Assembly: GCF_029407905.1 (NCBI RefSeq) | Contig: NC_073637.1 | Coordinates: 54,870,501-54,934,500 of the forward strand | Direction: 5' to 3' | Length of the DNA stretch: 64,000 bases | DNA from: Bubalus kerabau | Lineage: Eukaryota > Chordata > Mammalia > Artiodactyla > Bovidae | In this document: positions 1-11,481 of the stretch, piece after piece | Position numbering within the stretch: the stretch's first letter is position 1 | How the letters are laid out: each line of letters opens with the position of its first letter | Position numbers and translations under genes: made by a program | Notes under the pieces: model-generated | What the model was told of the DNA's origin: nothing | The model's input: only the letters and a program-made list of their open reading frames with translations | Database searches by the model: none

Positions 1-882
1 ATAGGCAAAACACTCTCTGACATACATCACAGCAGGATCCTCTATGACCCACCTCCCAGAATATTGGAAATAAAAGCAAAAATAAACAAATGGGACCTAA
101 TTAACCTTAAGCGCTTCTGCACATCAAAGGAAACTATTAGCAAGGTGAAAAGGCAGCCTTCAGAATGGGAGAAGATAATAGCAAATGAAGCAACTGACAA
201 ACAACTAATCTCGAGAATATATAAGCAACTCCTACAGCTCAACTCCAGAAAAATAAATGACCCAATCAAAAAATGGGCCAAAGAACTAAATAGACATTTC
301 TCCAAAGAAGACATACAGATGGCTAACAAACACATGAAAAGATGCTCAACATCACTCATTATCAGAGAAATGCAAATCAAAACCACTATGAGGTACCATT
401 TCACACCAGTCAGAATGGCTGCGATCCAAAAGTCTACAAGTAATAAATGCTGGAGAGGGTGTGGAGAAAAGGGAACCCTCTTACACTGTTGGTGGGAATG
501 CAAACTAGTACAGCCACTATGGAGAACAGTGTGGAGATTCCTTAAAAAACTGGAAATAGACATGCCTTATGATCCAGCAATCCCACTGCTGGGCATACAC
601 ACTGAGAAAACCAGAAAGGAAAGAGACACGTGTACCCCAATGTTCATCGCAGCACTGTTTATAATAGCCAGGACATGGAAGCAACCTAGATGTCCATCAG
701 CAGATGAATGGATAAGCAAGCTGTGGTACATATACACAATGGAGTATTATTCAGCCATTAAAAAGAATACATTTGAATCAGTTCTAATGAGGTGGATGAA
801 ACTGGAGCCTATTATACAGAGTGAAGTAAGCCAGAAAGAAAAACACCAATACAGTATACTAACGCATATATATGGAATTTAG
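1..882 (+). CDS. L1 ORF2 protein, C-terminal part (partial, open at the window start)
   Basis: ORF2p is the L1 endonuclease/reverse transcriptase that carries out target-primed reverse transcription in the nucleus. Only the last 293 codons are in the window, reading from base 1 in frame 1 to TAG at 880-882; the endonuclease and RT catalytic domains are upstream. Visible are the segment RHFSKEDIQMANKHMK, the motif REMQIKTTMRYH, the C-terminal Cys/His knuckle (C-x3-C-x7-H-x4-C, codons at 448-501) and the late motif YTMEYYSAIK. These occur in the same order as in other mammalian L1 ORF2 proteins. No stop or frameshift interrupts the segment, unlike the other L1 pieces in this window. There is no true start codon here; the frame simply continues upstream. 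Whether the element is active cannot be decided from this part. Confidence 0.9.
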   Translation: MGKTLSDIHHSRILYDPPPRILEIKAKINKWDLINLKRFCTSKETISKVKRQPSEWEKIIANEATDKQLISRIYKQLLQLNSRKINDPIKKWAKELNRHFSKEDIQMANKHMKRCSTSLIIREMQIKTTMRYHFTPVRMAAIQKSTSNKCWRGCGEKGTLLHCWWECKLVQPLWRTVWRFLKKLEIDMPYDPAIPLLGIHTEKTRKERDTCTPMFIAALFIIARTWKQPRCPSADEWISKLWYIYTMEYYSAIKKNTFESVLMRWMKLEPIIQSEVSQKEKHQYSILTHIYGI

Positions 883-1103
883 AAAGATGGTAACACTAAC
901 CCTGTGTACGAGACAGCAAAAGAGACACTGATGTATAGAACAGTCTTATGGACTCTGTGGGAGAGGGAGAGGGTGGGAAGATTTGGGAGAATGGCATTGA
1001 AACATGTAAAATATCATGTATGAAATGAGTTGCCAGTCCAGGTTCGATGCAGGATACTGTATGCTTGGGGCTGGTGCACTGGGACGACCCAGAGGGATGG
1101 AAT

Positions 1104-1125
1104 GGGGAGGGAGGAGGGAGGAGGG
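1104..1125 (+). other. G-rich tract in L1 3' UTR, G-quadruplex candidate
   Basis: Four runs of three or more G separated by one to three bases lie in the L1 3' UTR. G-rich polypurine tracts with quadruplex potential are a known feature of mammalian L1 3' UTRs. That it folds is inference. Confidence 0.6.
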
Positions 1126-1236
1126 TTCAGGATGGGGAACACATGTATACCTGTGGCGGATTCATTTTGATATTTGGCAAATCTAATACAGTTATGTAAA
1201 GTTTAAAAATAAAATAAAATTAAAAAAAAAAAAAAA

Positions 1237-1726
1237 GAGGATTCAGTATATTTTCCAAACATCACTTATTTTCCTTCAGATAATAGAGTAATACTAGCAA
1301 GCAAGATTATGTAAATTCAGAACTATAAAAGCAGCTTAGTTCAGTGGACTTCGCTGAGGGTCATGCATTAACAATTTTATGAGCAGCCCAATGACAAGGA
1401 AAGAATTTAAAATACTAGATGACAATATTCAGTTGATTTATTTTCTTCAGGACAGAGTCCTGAAGTTCCCATTTGAGAGCTCTTTGTGAGAAAAGGCATA
1501 ATATATATTCTTCTTGGCAACTTACATTTGTGCTAAACAAGGTGGACATACCTTGTGGCGATGTAATCTACTTCTAAACAGAGTTTTTTAAAAAATGAAC
1601 AAGGCTCTATGTAATTATCAATAGACAAAGTGACAGTGCTACTCATGTAAGCATGGGTTAACAGGAACTGCATAATATAATAAATAGCAAGGAAAAATAA
1701 GATCGCATAAGCATAACAAAAACACA
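1237..1726. other. Unassigned intergenic DNA
   Basis: AT-rich sequence with no coding frame of note and no repeat family that I recognise. Confidence 0.5.
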
Positions 1727-1923
1727 CCCTGGTGGCTCAGTCGGTAAAGAATCTGCCTGCAATGTAGGAGACCCACGTTCGATCCCTATGTTGGGAAGAT
1801 CCCCTGGAGAAGGGTATGGTAATCCACTCCAGTATTCTTGCCTGGAGAATTCCGTGAGCAGAGGAGCCTGGTGGGCTATATAGTCCATAGAGTCACAAAG
1901 AGTCGGACACAACTGAACGAATA
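1727..1923 (+). mobile_element. Bov-tA SINE
   Basis: The tRNA-Glu-like head carries the A-box-like region (GGTGGCTCAGTCGG) and B-box-like GTTCGATCCC, followed by the Bov-A body (AATCCACTCCAGTATTCTTG to GAGTCGGACACAACTGA). These are non-autonomous elements thought to use BovB machinery. No clear TSD. Confidence 0.9.
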
Positions 1924-2019
1924 ACACTTTTCACTTTTCATCATCACGTACTTCCTTGAATATCTTGTTGGAGAATAGTCACAGTAGACCTAACTGGGAA
2001 AGGAATATGATGAGCACCA

Positions 2020-2150
2020 TTTATAGATTTGCTACTGTGTCCCAGGCATTGTTGCTCTTTTACATGTGCTAGCTGCTTCAATCTTTGCAACGTCTTGTTT
2101 TAGGGATTATCATTTAATTTTATCAGTTTAGAACTGAAGCTCAGATGTTG
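2020..2150 (-). mobile_element. MIR SINE remnant
   Basis: The sequence reads like a reversed MIR core (CTACTGTGTCCCAGGCATTG, then a decayed version of the lower-copy-number region ending GAACTGAAGCTCAGA). Strongly diverged, as expected for an ancient mammalian repeat. Confidence 0.65.
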
Positions 2151-2922
2151 GGTCTGTCTCAGTTCAGGGTTAACATGCTTAATAACTACACAACTGAAAT
2201 TACAGTTTATGAACTTTAGCTTTAAAACTACCAGAAGCACCTGATAAAATACACATTTCTAGAACCAACCACTTAATTAAGTAAGACTCTCAGGACTCTC
2301 AGGAGAGAGGGTCCAGGACACTCATTTTAACATTCTGAGGTAATTCTGATTTTCGACAAAATATGGAAAACCTTGCTTTATTGACTAGCAAAGACAATAG
2401 CGTTTAACTTCATTCCTAAATCACATAATGTAAAAATCATTTTACAGATTAAGAAATTGAATATTAGAAATGTAGTTAATTTTAAATTGTAATAAGCAAC
2501 ATATATCACACTGAATAATGATCAAATTAATTTCTGGGTATTTGTAAGCAATATACTAATATAACTTGAAAATAAATGATCAATCTTTAAGAATGAGCCT
2601 CAAAGTACATATTATCTTCTTATTTATGATGATGATGATAACGATGTGTGTTTACAGGAGTTAGAAAAGAAGTTTTAGACATGATTTCTGCCTTCAAGTT
2701 TCTTATCGATTGTATTGTTTATTGCTGGCTCCATAATGGAAGTCCTCTGTCTACTGATAAGGAGAACAGAAAAATGTTTTATTGTTTGTCTAACTTATTC
2801 TGCATTAAGTATATCATCATGAGTATGAACTTTTATTTTTGTATATTCCTTATTTTACATTTAATATTTATCTGAAAGTAAGCAACTCTGATTTGCCCCA
2901 TAATGATAATTATAGTACTGTA
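2151..2922. other. Unassigned AT-rich DNA
   Basis: No recognisable repeat or gene. A short (GAT)n stretch lies near 2630-2645. The small open frames here have no protein-like composition. Confidence 0.5.
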
Positions 2923-4998
2923 TTCAGTTCAGTAGCTCAGTCATGTCTGACTCTTTGTGATCCCATGGACTACAGCACGCCAGGCCTCTCTGTCCAACTC
3001 CCAGAGTTCACTCAAACTCATGTCCATTGAGTTGGTGATGCCGTCCAACCATCTCATCCTCTGTCATCCCCTTCTCCTCCTGCACTCAATCTTTCCCAGC
3101 ATCAGGGGCTTTTCAAAAGAGTTAGCTCTTTGCATCAGGTGGCCAAAATTATTAGAGTTTCAGCTTCAGCATTAGTCCTTCAAATGAATATTCAGGACTG
3201 ATTTCCTTTAGGATGGTCTGGTTGGATCTCCTTGCTGTCCAAGTGACTCTCAAGAGTCTTCTACAACACCACAGGTCAAAAGCATCAGTTCTTTGGCACT
3301 CAGTTTTCTTTACAGTCCAACTCTCATATCCATACATGACTACTGGAAAAACAATAACTTTGACTAGACAGACATTTGTTGGCAAAATAATGTCTCTGCT
3401 TTTTAATATGATGTCGAGGCAGGTCATAGGTTTTCTTCCAAGGAGCAAGTGTCTTTAAATTTCATGGCTACAGTCACCATCTGCAGTGATTTGGGAGACC
3501 AAAAATATAAAGTCTATCACTGTTTCCATTATTTTCCAATCTATTTGCCATGAAGTGATGGGACTGGATGCCATGATCTTAGTTTTCTGAATGTTGAGTT
3601 TTAAGCCAACTTTTTTACTCTCCTCTCTCATGTTCATCAAGAGGCTCTTTAGTTCTTCTTCACTTTCTGCCATAAGGGTTGTGTTATCTGTATATCTGAG
3701 GTTACTGATATTTCTCCCAGCATTCTTGATTCCAGCTTGTGCTTCATCCAGCCTGGCATTTTACATAATGTGCTCTGCATATAAGTTAAATAAGCAGGGT
3801 GACAATATACAACCTTGACCTACTCCTTTCCCAATTGGGAACCAGTCTGTTGTTCCATGTCCAGTTCTAACCATTGCTCCTTGACCTGAATACAGATTTC
3901 TCAGGAAGCAGATCAGGTGGTCTGGTCTTCCCATCTCTTTAAGAATTTTCCATAGTTTGTTGTGATTCACGTGGTCAAGGGCTCCGTGTAGTCAATAAAA
4001 CAGAAGTAGATATTTTTCTAGAACTTTTGTACTTTTTCGATAATCCAACAGATGTTGGCAATTTTATCTTTGGTTTCTCTGCCTTTTGTAAATACAGCTT
4101 GAACATCTGGATGTTCACAGTTCACATATTGTTGAAGCCTGACTTGGAGAATTTTCTTTTTTTCCTCATTTTTTTTTTTTTTTCTTTTTATTTTGAGCAT
4201 TACTTTGCTAGTGTGTGAGATGAGTGCAATTGTGTGGTAGCTTGAGCATTCTTTGGTATTGCCTTTCTTTGGAATTGGAATAAAAACTGACCTTTTCCAG
4301 TCCTGTGGCCACTGCTGAGTTTTCCAAATTTGCTGGCATATACAGTGCAGCACTTTCACAGCATAATCTTTTAGTATTTGAAATAGCCGAACTGGCATTC
4401 CCCACCTCCACTAGCTTTGTTCATGGTGATGCTTCCTAAGGCCCACTTGACTTATCTTTCCAGGATGTTCTAGGTGAGTGATCACACCATCGTGGTTATC
4501 TGGGTCATGAAGATCTTTTTTTATATAGTTCTGTGTATTCTTGCCACCTCTTAATATTTTCTGCTTCTGTTAGGTCCATACCATTTCTGTCCTTTATCGA
4601 GCCCATCTTTGCATGAAATGTTCCCTTGGTATCTCTAGCTTGCTTGAAGAGAGCTCTAGCCTTTCCCATTCAATTGTCTTCCCCTATTTCTTTGTATTGA
4701 TCGCTGAGGAAGGCTCTCTTATCTCTCCTTACTATTCTTTGGAACTCTGCATTCAAATGGGTATAACTTTCTTTTTCTCCTTTGCCTTTAGCTTCTTTCC
4801 TTTTCTCAGCTGTTTGTAAGGCCTCCTCAGGCAACCATTTTGCCTTTTTGCATTCCTTTTTCTTGGGGATGGTTTTGATCACTGCCTCCCATACAGTGTC
4901 ATGAACCTCCATCCATAGTTCTTCAGGCACTCTTTCTATCAGATCTAATCCCTTGAATCTATTTGTCACTTCCATTGTATACTTGTAAGGAATTTGCT
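2923..4998 (-). mobile_element. BovB LINE, 5'-truncated copy
   Basis: The element runs right to left. Its 3' end is the ACTGAA-type terminus at 2923. Fragments of the BovB ORF can be read on minus in several frames: the linker after the endonuclease (4670-4975), the palm entry (4018-4398), the segment ending in the PDHLICFLRNLY region (3761-3970), the catalytic region (3455-3673) and the C-terminal part (3152-3448). The endonuclease is absent by truncation near 4998. At the polymerase active site the usual YADD reads YTDN (around 3690), and an A-rich insertion (minus sense) interrupts the ORF at about 4155-4195. It is a dead copy. The sequence belongs to the PEELWMEV-type subfamily rather than that of the pair at 8-16 kb. 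Confidence 0.93.
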
Positions 4999-6563
4999 AG
5001 TATAATATTTCATTTACTTCTGTTATTTTCTCAGAATGTTACTATACTAGCTCTATCTAGTGGTCACATGCAAATATTACACTTAGCTAATAAATGTTAA
5101 TTAAGAAATGTTCTAATTTGTAATTATTACTGTTAATTAGTTTTTGGTAAGTGAATGCCAAATGATTTAAAGCTACATAATTTTCACCTCATCATATTTA
5201 TTGATATTAAGCTTTCTTTGCAGTTTTTTTTTATTTATGTAAGAGCACAGCACATGAGATCTACCTAATTTTTAAGTGTTCAATACAATATTATTAATTA
5301 TAGGTATGATTATACTACAGATGATTTCTAGGAATTTATTATCTTGTATAGCTGAAACTTCATACTTGTTGGATAATGACTCCCTAAGTCTCCCTCACAT
5401 ACCTAGCAGCCAAAATTCTACTTTCTACATCTGTGTTTGACTGTGGCAGAAATCATTTTTAAACCAAGCTTAGTTATTAAAATTAAAAATTTTGTTTGTA
5501 TTTTCTTGGCATGGATTTTGATGCATAATGTAATTTGAATAATGAAAGAACTTAAAACATTTTAAAACCTCAAAATATATTTCCAAATTGGGTGAGATTA
5601 TAAAATCCAATCTTAAAAACATTATATTATTAAGTAATCATGGACATAGCAAACTGTGTCATTTTTTAAAAAATAAATGAGGAATATTTTAACCTAGTGA
5701 TTCAGCCCCAATTTTTGCCTTCCAATGGAGTGACATTTTGTAATGCATTTTATTGTGAAATCAAATATTACTTGTTTTCAAAGCACTTTCACATATCTCA
5801 TAAATAATACAATCTAATCTTGATGCCTTTATGTAAACAATACTTTATCAGTTAAAAAGAATCACTTAGTTGTTGTCTTGAAAATAATATTCAAAGATTA
5901 ATGGCTTCAAAAAACAGTCTTTTATCTCATAACGTGGTGTATCATCAAGATGGTTCTATTGATCTGGTCCAGAAGTAGTTACCATCTTTATGCATGTGTG
6001 GTCAGTTGCCAGGTCAGCTGTTTGGCCTGAGAGAGTGTCAACTGAAGTGGATCTTTTCCTAGCCTCCTCTAAGTCAGTCTCTGTTTGGGTAAGATTTCAA
6101 GAGAAAGGGAAGAAGTACACAAAGCTTCTTGGTGGCACAGAATTGGCACAGGCAACACATTACTTTTATGTGTTCTGTGACCAAAAGAAGTCTTAAAGCA
6201 CATGCAAGGTGAGAGGAAAGTGATTCTCTCTGATGTGAGTAACTGCAAAGTCACATTATAAAAGGTATGGATATCAGGAAAAGTGAAGAATTATGGTCAT
6301 ATTTTCAATCTACCACAAATTTCAAGGGATTTTAAAATAATGCTTTTTAAATTTATTTTGAGTAGGAATTTCACAGATGTTCTATTCATGTAATTTGATA
6401 TGAGACCTTTTAAGTTCATGGACAAACATCTTGATCACTAAATTTTAAGAGTGATAATGACTGTCTCTTTTTGATAGGGATGGGTAAATAAATACTATTT
6501 GTTAATAAATGAAATATAATTAATTGCAACTTTATATTTTCACCCTCATTTTAGCTCTGTGCT
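4999..6563. other. Unassigned AT-rich DNA
   Basis: About 1.5 kb with many homopolymer runs and no convincing gene. A less AT-rich part at about 5900-6260 may be an old repeat, but I cannot name a family. Small frames at 5990-6196 and 6069-6254 show no known domain. Confidence 0.45.
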
Positions 6564-6575
6564 CCACTCCAAATC

Positions 6576-6840
6576 GGAGAAGGCAATGGCACCCCACTCC
6601 AGTACTCTTGCCTGGAAAATCCCATGGACCGAGGACCCTGGTGGGCCGCAGTCCATGGGGTTTCTAAGAGTCAGACATGACTGAGCGACTTCACTTTCAC
6701 TTCTCACTTTTATGCACTGGAGAAGGAAATGGCAACCCACTCCAGTGTTCTTGCCTGGAGAATCCCAGGGACGGGGGAGCCTGGTGGGCTGCCATCTATG
6801 GGGTCACACAGAGTCGGACACGACTGAAGCGGCTTAGCAG
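6576..6840 (+). mobile_element. Bov-A2 SINE with perfect TSD
   Basis: Two Bov-A units in tandem, the first starting GGAGAAGGCAATGGCACCCC and the second GGAGAAGGAAATGGCAACCC, end in TTAGCAG. A 12-bp TSD, CCACTCCAAATC, lies at 6564-6575 and 6841-6852. Confidence 0.95.
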
Positions 6841-7061
6841 CCACTCCAAATCAGAGCCCTTCGGTGGAAATAAAAGCTTGAACTGAGACTCAGAAGGTGT
6901 GGATTAGGCTCCTCTCTGATACACTTATCAGCTGTTTGGTCTGAGAAAAATCTTTTCTCCTCACTGGTACTTTGCTTGCCCCCTTGTGCAAAGAGTGTGG
7001 AACTGAATAGGTCCCAAAGTTTCTCCAACTCTTGTTTACATTTTAGGATTTCTTCTAGAAT

Positions 7062-7085
7062 TGTGTGTGTGTGTGTGTGTGTGTG
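7062..7085. repeat. (TG)n microsatellite
   Basis: About twelve TG units, a probable polymorphic marker. Confidence 0.95.
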
Positions 7086-7269
7086 ACAAAACCCCCACTG
7101 TCCATTGTTTCCTTTGTTAAAAGCAATTAATAATATCTTAGCTGCCAAGTGCCATACTATTAAAAATATCTAAATATGCCTAGAGTAGGACATGGACATA
7201 TAAGCCAAACACAAGGGAATTATTTTCAGCATCTTTTGACAATGACCATCCTGCTTAATAGGCAATTTT

Positions 7270-7405
7270 TCGTTGTTGTTGTTGTTGTTTTGCAGGAGGC
7301 ACACTGCACAGCTTATGTGATCTTAGTTCCCTGACCAGAGACTGAAATCAAGCCCTTGATAGTGAAAGCACAGAGTCCAAGCCATTGGACTGCCATAGCA
7401 TTCCA
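7270..7405 (-). mobile_element. CHR-2 type SINE fragment
   Basis: The reverse strand of the cetartiodactyl CHR-2 SINE: a (GTT)n stretch at 7272-7289, then GTGATCTTAGTTCCCTGACC, and an end resembling the tRNA-derived head (CCATTGGACTGCCA). The middle is deleted relative to the longer copy at 47393-47672. Confidence 0.75.
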
Positions 7406-7754
7406 GTATACAATAGGCTTTTAACGTGTAATTTTACAAGAATATTCTCTGAAGAGCAAAACAAAACTCCCTATGATTCCCAATGTCAATTGAAATGATT
7501 CTATTGAGAAAATATTCGTACATTATATTTACAAATATTCATACTTTAAAATGCTAAACATACATGTGTTTGTTTATCTCCCATTCATCCTTCCATGTAC
7601 CTAGCTACCTACCTATCTACCAGCTATCATCTGTTCAATTTTTATAGATTGTCTATCAGAGATGAAATTGTTAAGTCATACATTTATCAATATATCTATC
7701 TATATATCTGTAAAATGTTGGTTTCAAAAATAAATGTAAATTAGTAATATTTCC

Positions 7755-7782
7755 CTGCTGCTGCTGCTGCTAAGTTTCTTCA
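7755..7782 (-). mobile_element. Minimal Bov-A2 3' end remnant
   Basis: Only (CTG)n followed by CTAAGTTTCTTCA is present, which is the reversed extreme 3' end of Bov-A2. It is either an extremely truncated insertion or a remnant left by deletion. Confidence 0.5.
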
Positions 7783-7803
7783 ATACCAGTGCAATATAAG
7801 AGA

Positions 7804-8008
7804 GGTCTTCCCAGGTGGTTCAGTGGTAAAGAATCCACCTGCCAAGCAGGAGACAAGGCTTTGATCTCTGGGTCAGGAAGATCACCTGGAGAAAGAAATG
7901 ACAACCCACTCCATTATTCTTGCCTGGAAAATTCTGTGGACAGAGGAGCCTGGTGGGCTATAGAGTCCATGGGGTCACAAAAGAGTTGAACACATTTTAG
8001 TGACTAAA
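7804..8008 (+). mobile_element. Bov-tA SINE with perfect TSD
   Basis: tRNA-like head (GGTGGTTCAGTGGTAAAGAA) plus Bov-A body. The 12-bp TSD CAATATAAGAGA lies at 7792-7803 and 8009-8020. Confidence 0.95.
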
Positions 8009-8046
8009 CAATATAAGAGAATAACATTAGTTGAAATTTAAACTAA

Positions 8047-11000
8047 GGAGCCATGGCTGCGTGGGCGCAGGATGGCCTAGAGGAGCTATCCCATGTTGAA
8101 GGTCAGGAAGGCGGCGGCGAGGAGACATCCCTCGTCCAAGGTAAAGAGCAGCAGCTGCACTTTGCTGGAGTAGCCGAGAAGAGATACCCCATGCCCAAGG
8201 TAAGAGAAACCCAAGTAAGACGGTAGGTGTTGCAAGAGGGCATCAGAGGGCAGATACACTGAAACCATACTCACAGAAATCTAGTCAATCTAATCACACT
8301 AGGATCACAGCCTTGTCTAACTCAATGAAACTAAGCCATGCCTGTGGGGCAACCCAAGACGGGTCATGGTGGAGAGATTTGACAGAATGTGGTCCACTGG
8401 AGAAGGGAATGGCAAACCATTCAGTACTCTTGCCTTGAGAACCCCATAAACAGTAAGAAAAGGCAAAATGACAGTATGCTGAAAGAGAAACTCCCCACGT
8501 CAGTAGGTGCCCAATATGCTACTGGAGATCAGTGGAGAAATAACTCCAGAAAGAATGAAGGGATGGAGCCAAGGTAAAAACAATACCCAGCTGTGGATGT
8601 GACTGGTGATAGAAGCAAGGTCCAATGCTGTAAAGAGCAATATTGCATAGGAACCTGGAATGTCAGGTCCATGAATCAAGGCAAATTGGAAGTGGTCAAA
8701 CAAGAGATGGCAAGAGTGAATGTCGACATTCTAGGAATCAGCAAACTGAAATGGACTGGAATGCATGAATTTAACTCAGATGACCATTACATCTACTACT
8801 GCAGGCAGGAATCTCTCAGAAAAAATGGAGTGGCCATCATGGTCAACAAAAGAGTCCGAAATGCAGTACTTGGATGCAATCTCAAAAACGACAGAATGAT
8901 CTCTGTTCGTTTCCAAGGCAAACCATTCAATATCACAGTAATCCAAGTCTATGCCCCAACCAGTAACTCTGAAGAAGCTGAAGTTGAACGGTTCTATGAA
9001 GACCTACAAGACCTTTTAGAACTAACACCCAAAAAAGATGTCCTTTTCATTATAGGGGACTGGAATGCAAAAGTAGGAAGTCAAGAAACACCTGGAGTAA
9101 CAGGCAAATTTGGCCTTGGAATACGGAATGAAGCAGGGCAAAGACTAATAGAGTTTTGCCAAGAAAATGCACTGGTCATAACAAACACCCTCTTCCAACA
9201 ACACAAGAGAAGACTCTACACATGGACATCACCAGATGGTCAACACCAAAATCAGATTGATTATATTCTTTGCAGTCAAAGATGGAGAAGCTCTACACAG
9301 TCAGCAAAAACAAGACCAGGAGCTGACTGTGGCTCAGATCATGAACTCCTTATTGCCAAATTCAGACTTAAATTGAAGAAAGTAGGGAAAACCACTAGAC
9401 CATTCAGGTATGTCCTAAATCAAATCCCTTATGATTATACAGTGGAAGTGAGAAATAGATTTAAGGGCCTAGATCTGATAGATAGAATGCCTGATGAACT
9501 ATGGAATGAGGTTCGTGACATTGTACATGAGACAGGGATCAAGACCATCCTCATGGGAAAGAAATGCAAAAAAGCTAAATGGCTATCTGGGGAGGCCTTA
9601 CAAATAGGTTTGAAAAGAAGAGAAGTGAAAAGCAAAGGAGAAAATGAAAGATATAAGCATCTGAATGCAGAGTTCCAAAGAATAGCAAGAAGAGATAAGA
9701 AAGCCTTCTTCAGCGATCAATGCAAAGAAATAGAGGAAAACAACAGAATGCGAAAGACTAGAGATCGCTTCAAGAAAATCAGAGATACCAAGGGAACATT
9801 TCAGGCAAAGATGGGCTCGATAAAAGACAGAAATGGTATGGATCTAATAGAAGCAGAAGATATTAAGAAGAGGTGGCAAGAACACACAGAAGAACTGTAC
9901 AAAAAAGATCTTCACGACCCAGATTATAACAATGGTGTGATCACTGACCTAGAGCCAGACATCCTGGAATGTGAAGTCAAGTGGGCCTTAGAAAGCATCA
10001 CTACAAACAAAGCTAGTGGAGGTGATGGAATTTCAGTTGAGCTATTTCAATTCCTGAAAGATGATGCTGTGAAAGTGCTGCACTCAATATGCCAGCAAAT
10101 TTGGACAACTCAGCAGTGGCCACAGGACTGGAAAAGGTCAGTTTTCATTCCAATCCCAAAGAAAGGCAATGCCAAAGAATGCTCAAACTACCGCACAACT
10201 GCACTCATCTCACATGCTAGTAAAGTCATGCTCAAAGTTCTCCAAGCCAGGCTTCAGCAATATATGACTATGAACTTCCTGATGTTCAAGCTGGTTTTAG
10301 AAAAGGCAGAGGAATGAGAGATCAAATTGCCAACATCCGCTGGATCATGGAAAAAGCAAAAGAGTTCCAGAAAAACATCTATTTCTGCTTTATTGACTAT
10401 ATGCCAAAGCCTTTGACTGTGTAGATCACAATAAACTGTGGAAAATTCTTCAAGAGGTGGGAATACCAGACCACCTGATCTGCCTCTTGAGAAATTTGCA
10501 TGCTGGTCAGGAAGCAACAGTTAGAACTGGACATGGAACAACAGACTGGTTCCAAATATGAAAAGGAGTATGTGAAGGCTGTATATTGTCACCTTGCTTA
10601 TTTAACTTATATGCAGAGTACATCATGAGAAAAGCTGGACTGGGAGAAACACAAGCTGGAATCAACATTGCCGGGAGAAATATCAATAACCTCAGATATG
10701 CAGATGACACCACCCTTATGGCAGAAAGTGAAGAGGAACTAAAAAGCCTCTTGATGAAAGTGAAAGTGGAGAATGAAAAAGTTGGCTTAAAGCTCGACAT
10801 TCAGAAAACGAAGATCATGGCATCCAGTCCCACCACTTCATGGGAAATAGATGGGGAAACAGTGGAAACAGTGTCAGACTTTATTTTGGGGGGCTCCAAA
10901 ATCACTGCAGATGGTGACTGCAGCCATGAAATTAAAAGACACTTACTCCTTGGAAGGAAAGTTATAGCCAAGCTAGATAGCATATTCAAAAGCAGAGACA

Positions 11001-11481
11001 TTACTTTGCCAACAAAGGTTCGTCTAGTCAAGGCTCTGGTTTTTCCTGTGCTCATGCATGGATTTGAGAGTTGGACTGTGAAGAAGGCTGAGCGCCAAAA
11101 AATTGATGCTTTTGAACTGTGGTGTTGGAGAAGACTCTTGAGAGTCCCTTGGACTTCAAGCAAATCCAACCAGTCCATTCTGAAGGAGATCAGCCCTGGG
11201 ATTTCTTTGGAAGGAATGATGCTAAAGCTGAACCTCCAGTATTTGGCCACCTCATGTGAAGAGTTGACTCATTGGAAAAGACTCTGATTCTGGGAGGGAT
11301 TGGGGGCAGGAGGAGAAGGGGATGACAGAGGATGAGATGGCTGGATGGCATCACTTACTCGATGGACGTGAGTCTCGGTGAACTCCGGGGGTTGGTGATG
11401 GACAGGGAGGCCTGGCCTGCTGTGATTCATGGGGTCACAAAGAATCGGACACAACTGAGCGACTGAACTGAACTGAACTGA
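8047..11481 (+). mobile_element. BovB LINE, near full-length copy (right-pointing arm of inverted pair)
   Basis: It begins GGAGCCATGGCTGCGTGGGC, the usual BovB 5' start, and ends in three ACTGA-type units at 11481. About 3.4 kb, slightly longer than the usual 3.2 kb. It contains a 5' UTR (8047 to about 8388), a single long ORF with endonuclease and RT, now broken, and the 3' tail. It shares its subfamily (PDELWNEV linker) with the minus-strand copy at 12604-15827. No convincing TSD. BovB is an RTE-clade LINE common in ruminants and in squamates. Confidence 0.95.
8389..11287 (+). pseudogene. BovB endonuclease/reverse transcriptase ORF, disrupted
   Basis: The protein would nick target DNA and copy the BovB RNA. 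From 8389 the frame is open to a stop at 8575-8577, then from 8593 (a GTG codon, not a genuine start) to 10317. Endonuclease motifs in order: GTWNVRS, then ILGISKLKW, in which the conserved catalytic Glu of the APE-like fold is Lys (codon 8743-8745), GDWNAKVG, IDYIL and the SDHELL motif. The RT domain starts with KASGGDG. A frameshift near 10260, a two-base insertion near 10400, a TGG to TAG change in the CVDH motif and a TGA in the QIGKGV region break it. The YADD catalytic box is intact at about 10697-10708, in the frame 10586-11287, which ends early after LQYLATSCEELTHW. The copy is therefore dead for both nicking and polymerisation as a single protein. Confidence 0.9.

Larger units (their letters stand above)
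1..1236 (+). mobile_element. Young L1 LINE (L1_BT type), 3' part
   Basis: The window opens inside a LINE-1 on the plus strand. It holds the C-terminal part of ORF2 (to 882), a G-rich 3' UTR (883 to about 1204) and an A-rich tail with AATAAA-type words (about 1205-1236). The 3' UTR end matches, in reverse, the short L1 end at 52665-52884, so both belong to one family. The reading frame is uninterrupted as far as visible, which suggests a recent insertion. The 5' part and the upstream target-site duplicate lie outside the window, so full length cannot be judged. Confidence 0.93.

Noticed and set aside
3684..3700. Host telomerase-like or other cellular RT
   Set aside because: The surrounding words are BovB throughout and the active site is mutated.
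8593..10317. 574-codon frame as a host gene with an endonuclease domain
   Set aside because: It is the N-terminal part of the BovB ORF and is broken downstream. It belongs to the transposon, not to the host.
11455..11481. Short direct repeats as a CRISPR-like or satellite array
   Set aside because: The tandem ACTGA units are the normal 3' terminus of BovB, and recurrent short motifs across the window are SINE copies, not spaced repeats.
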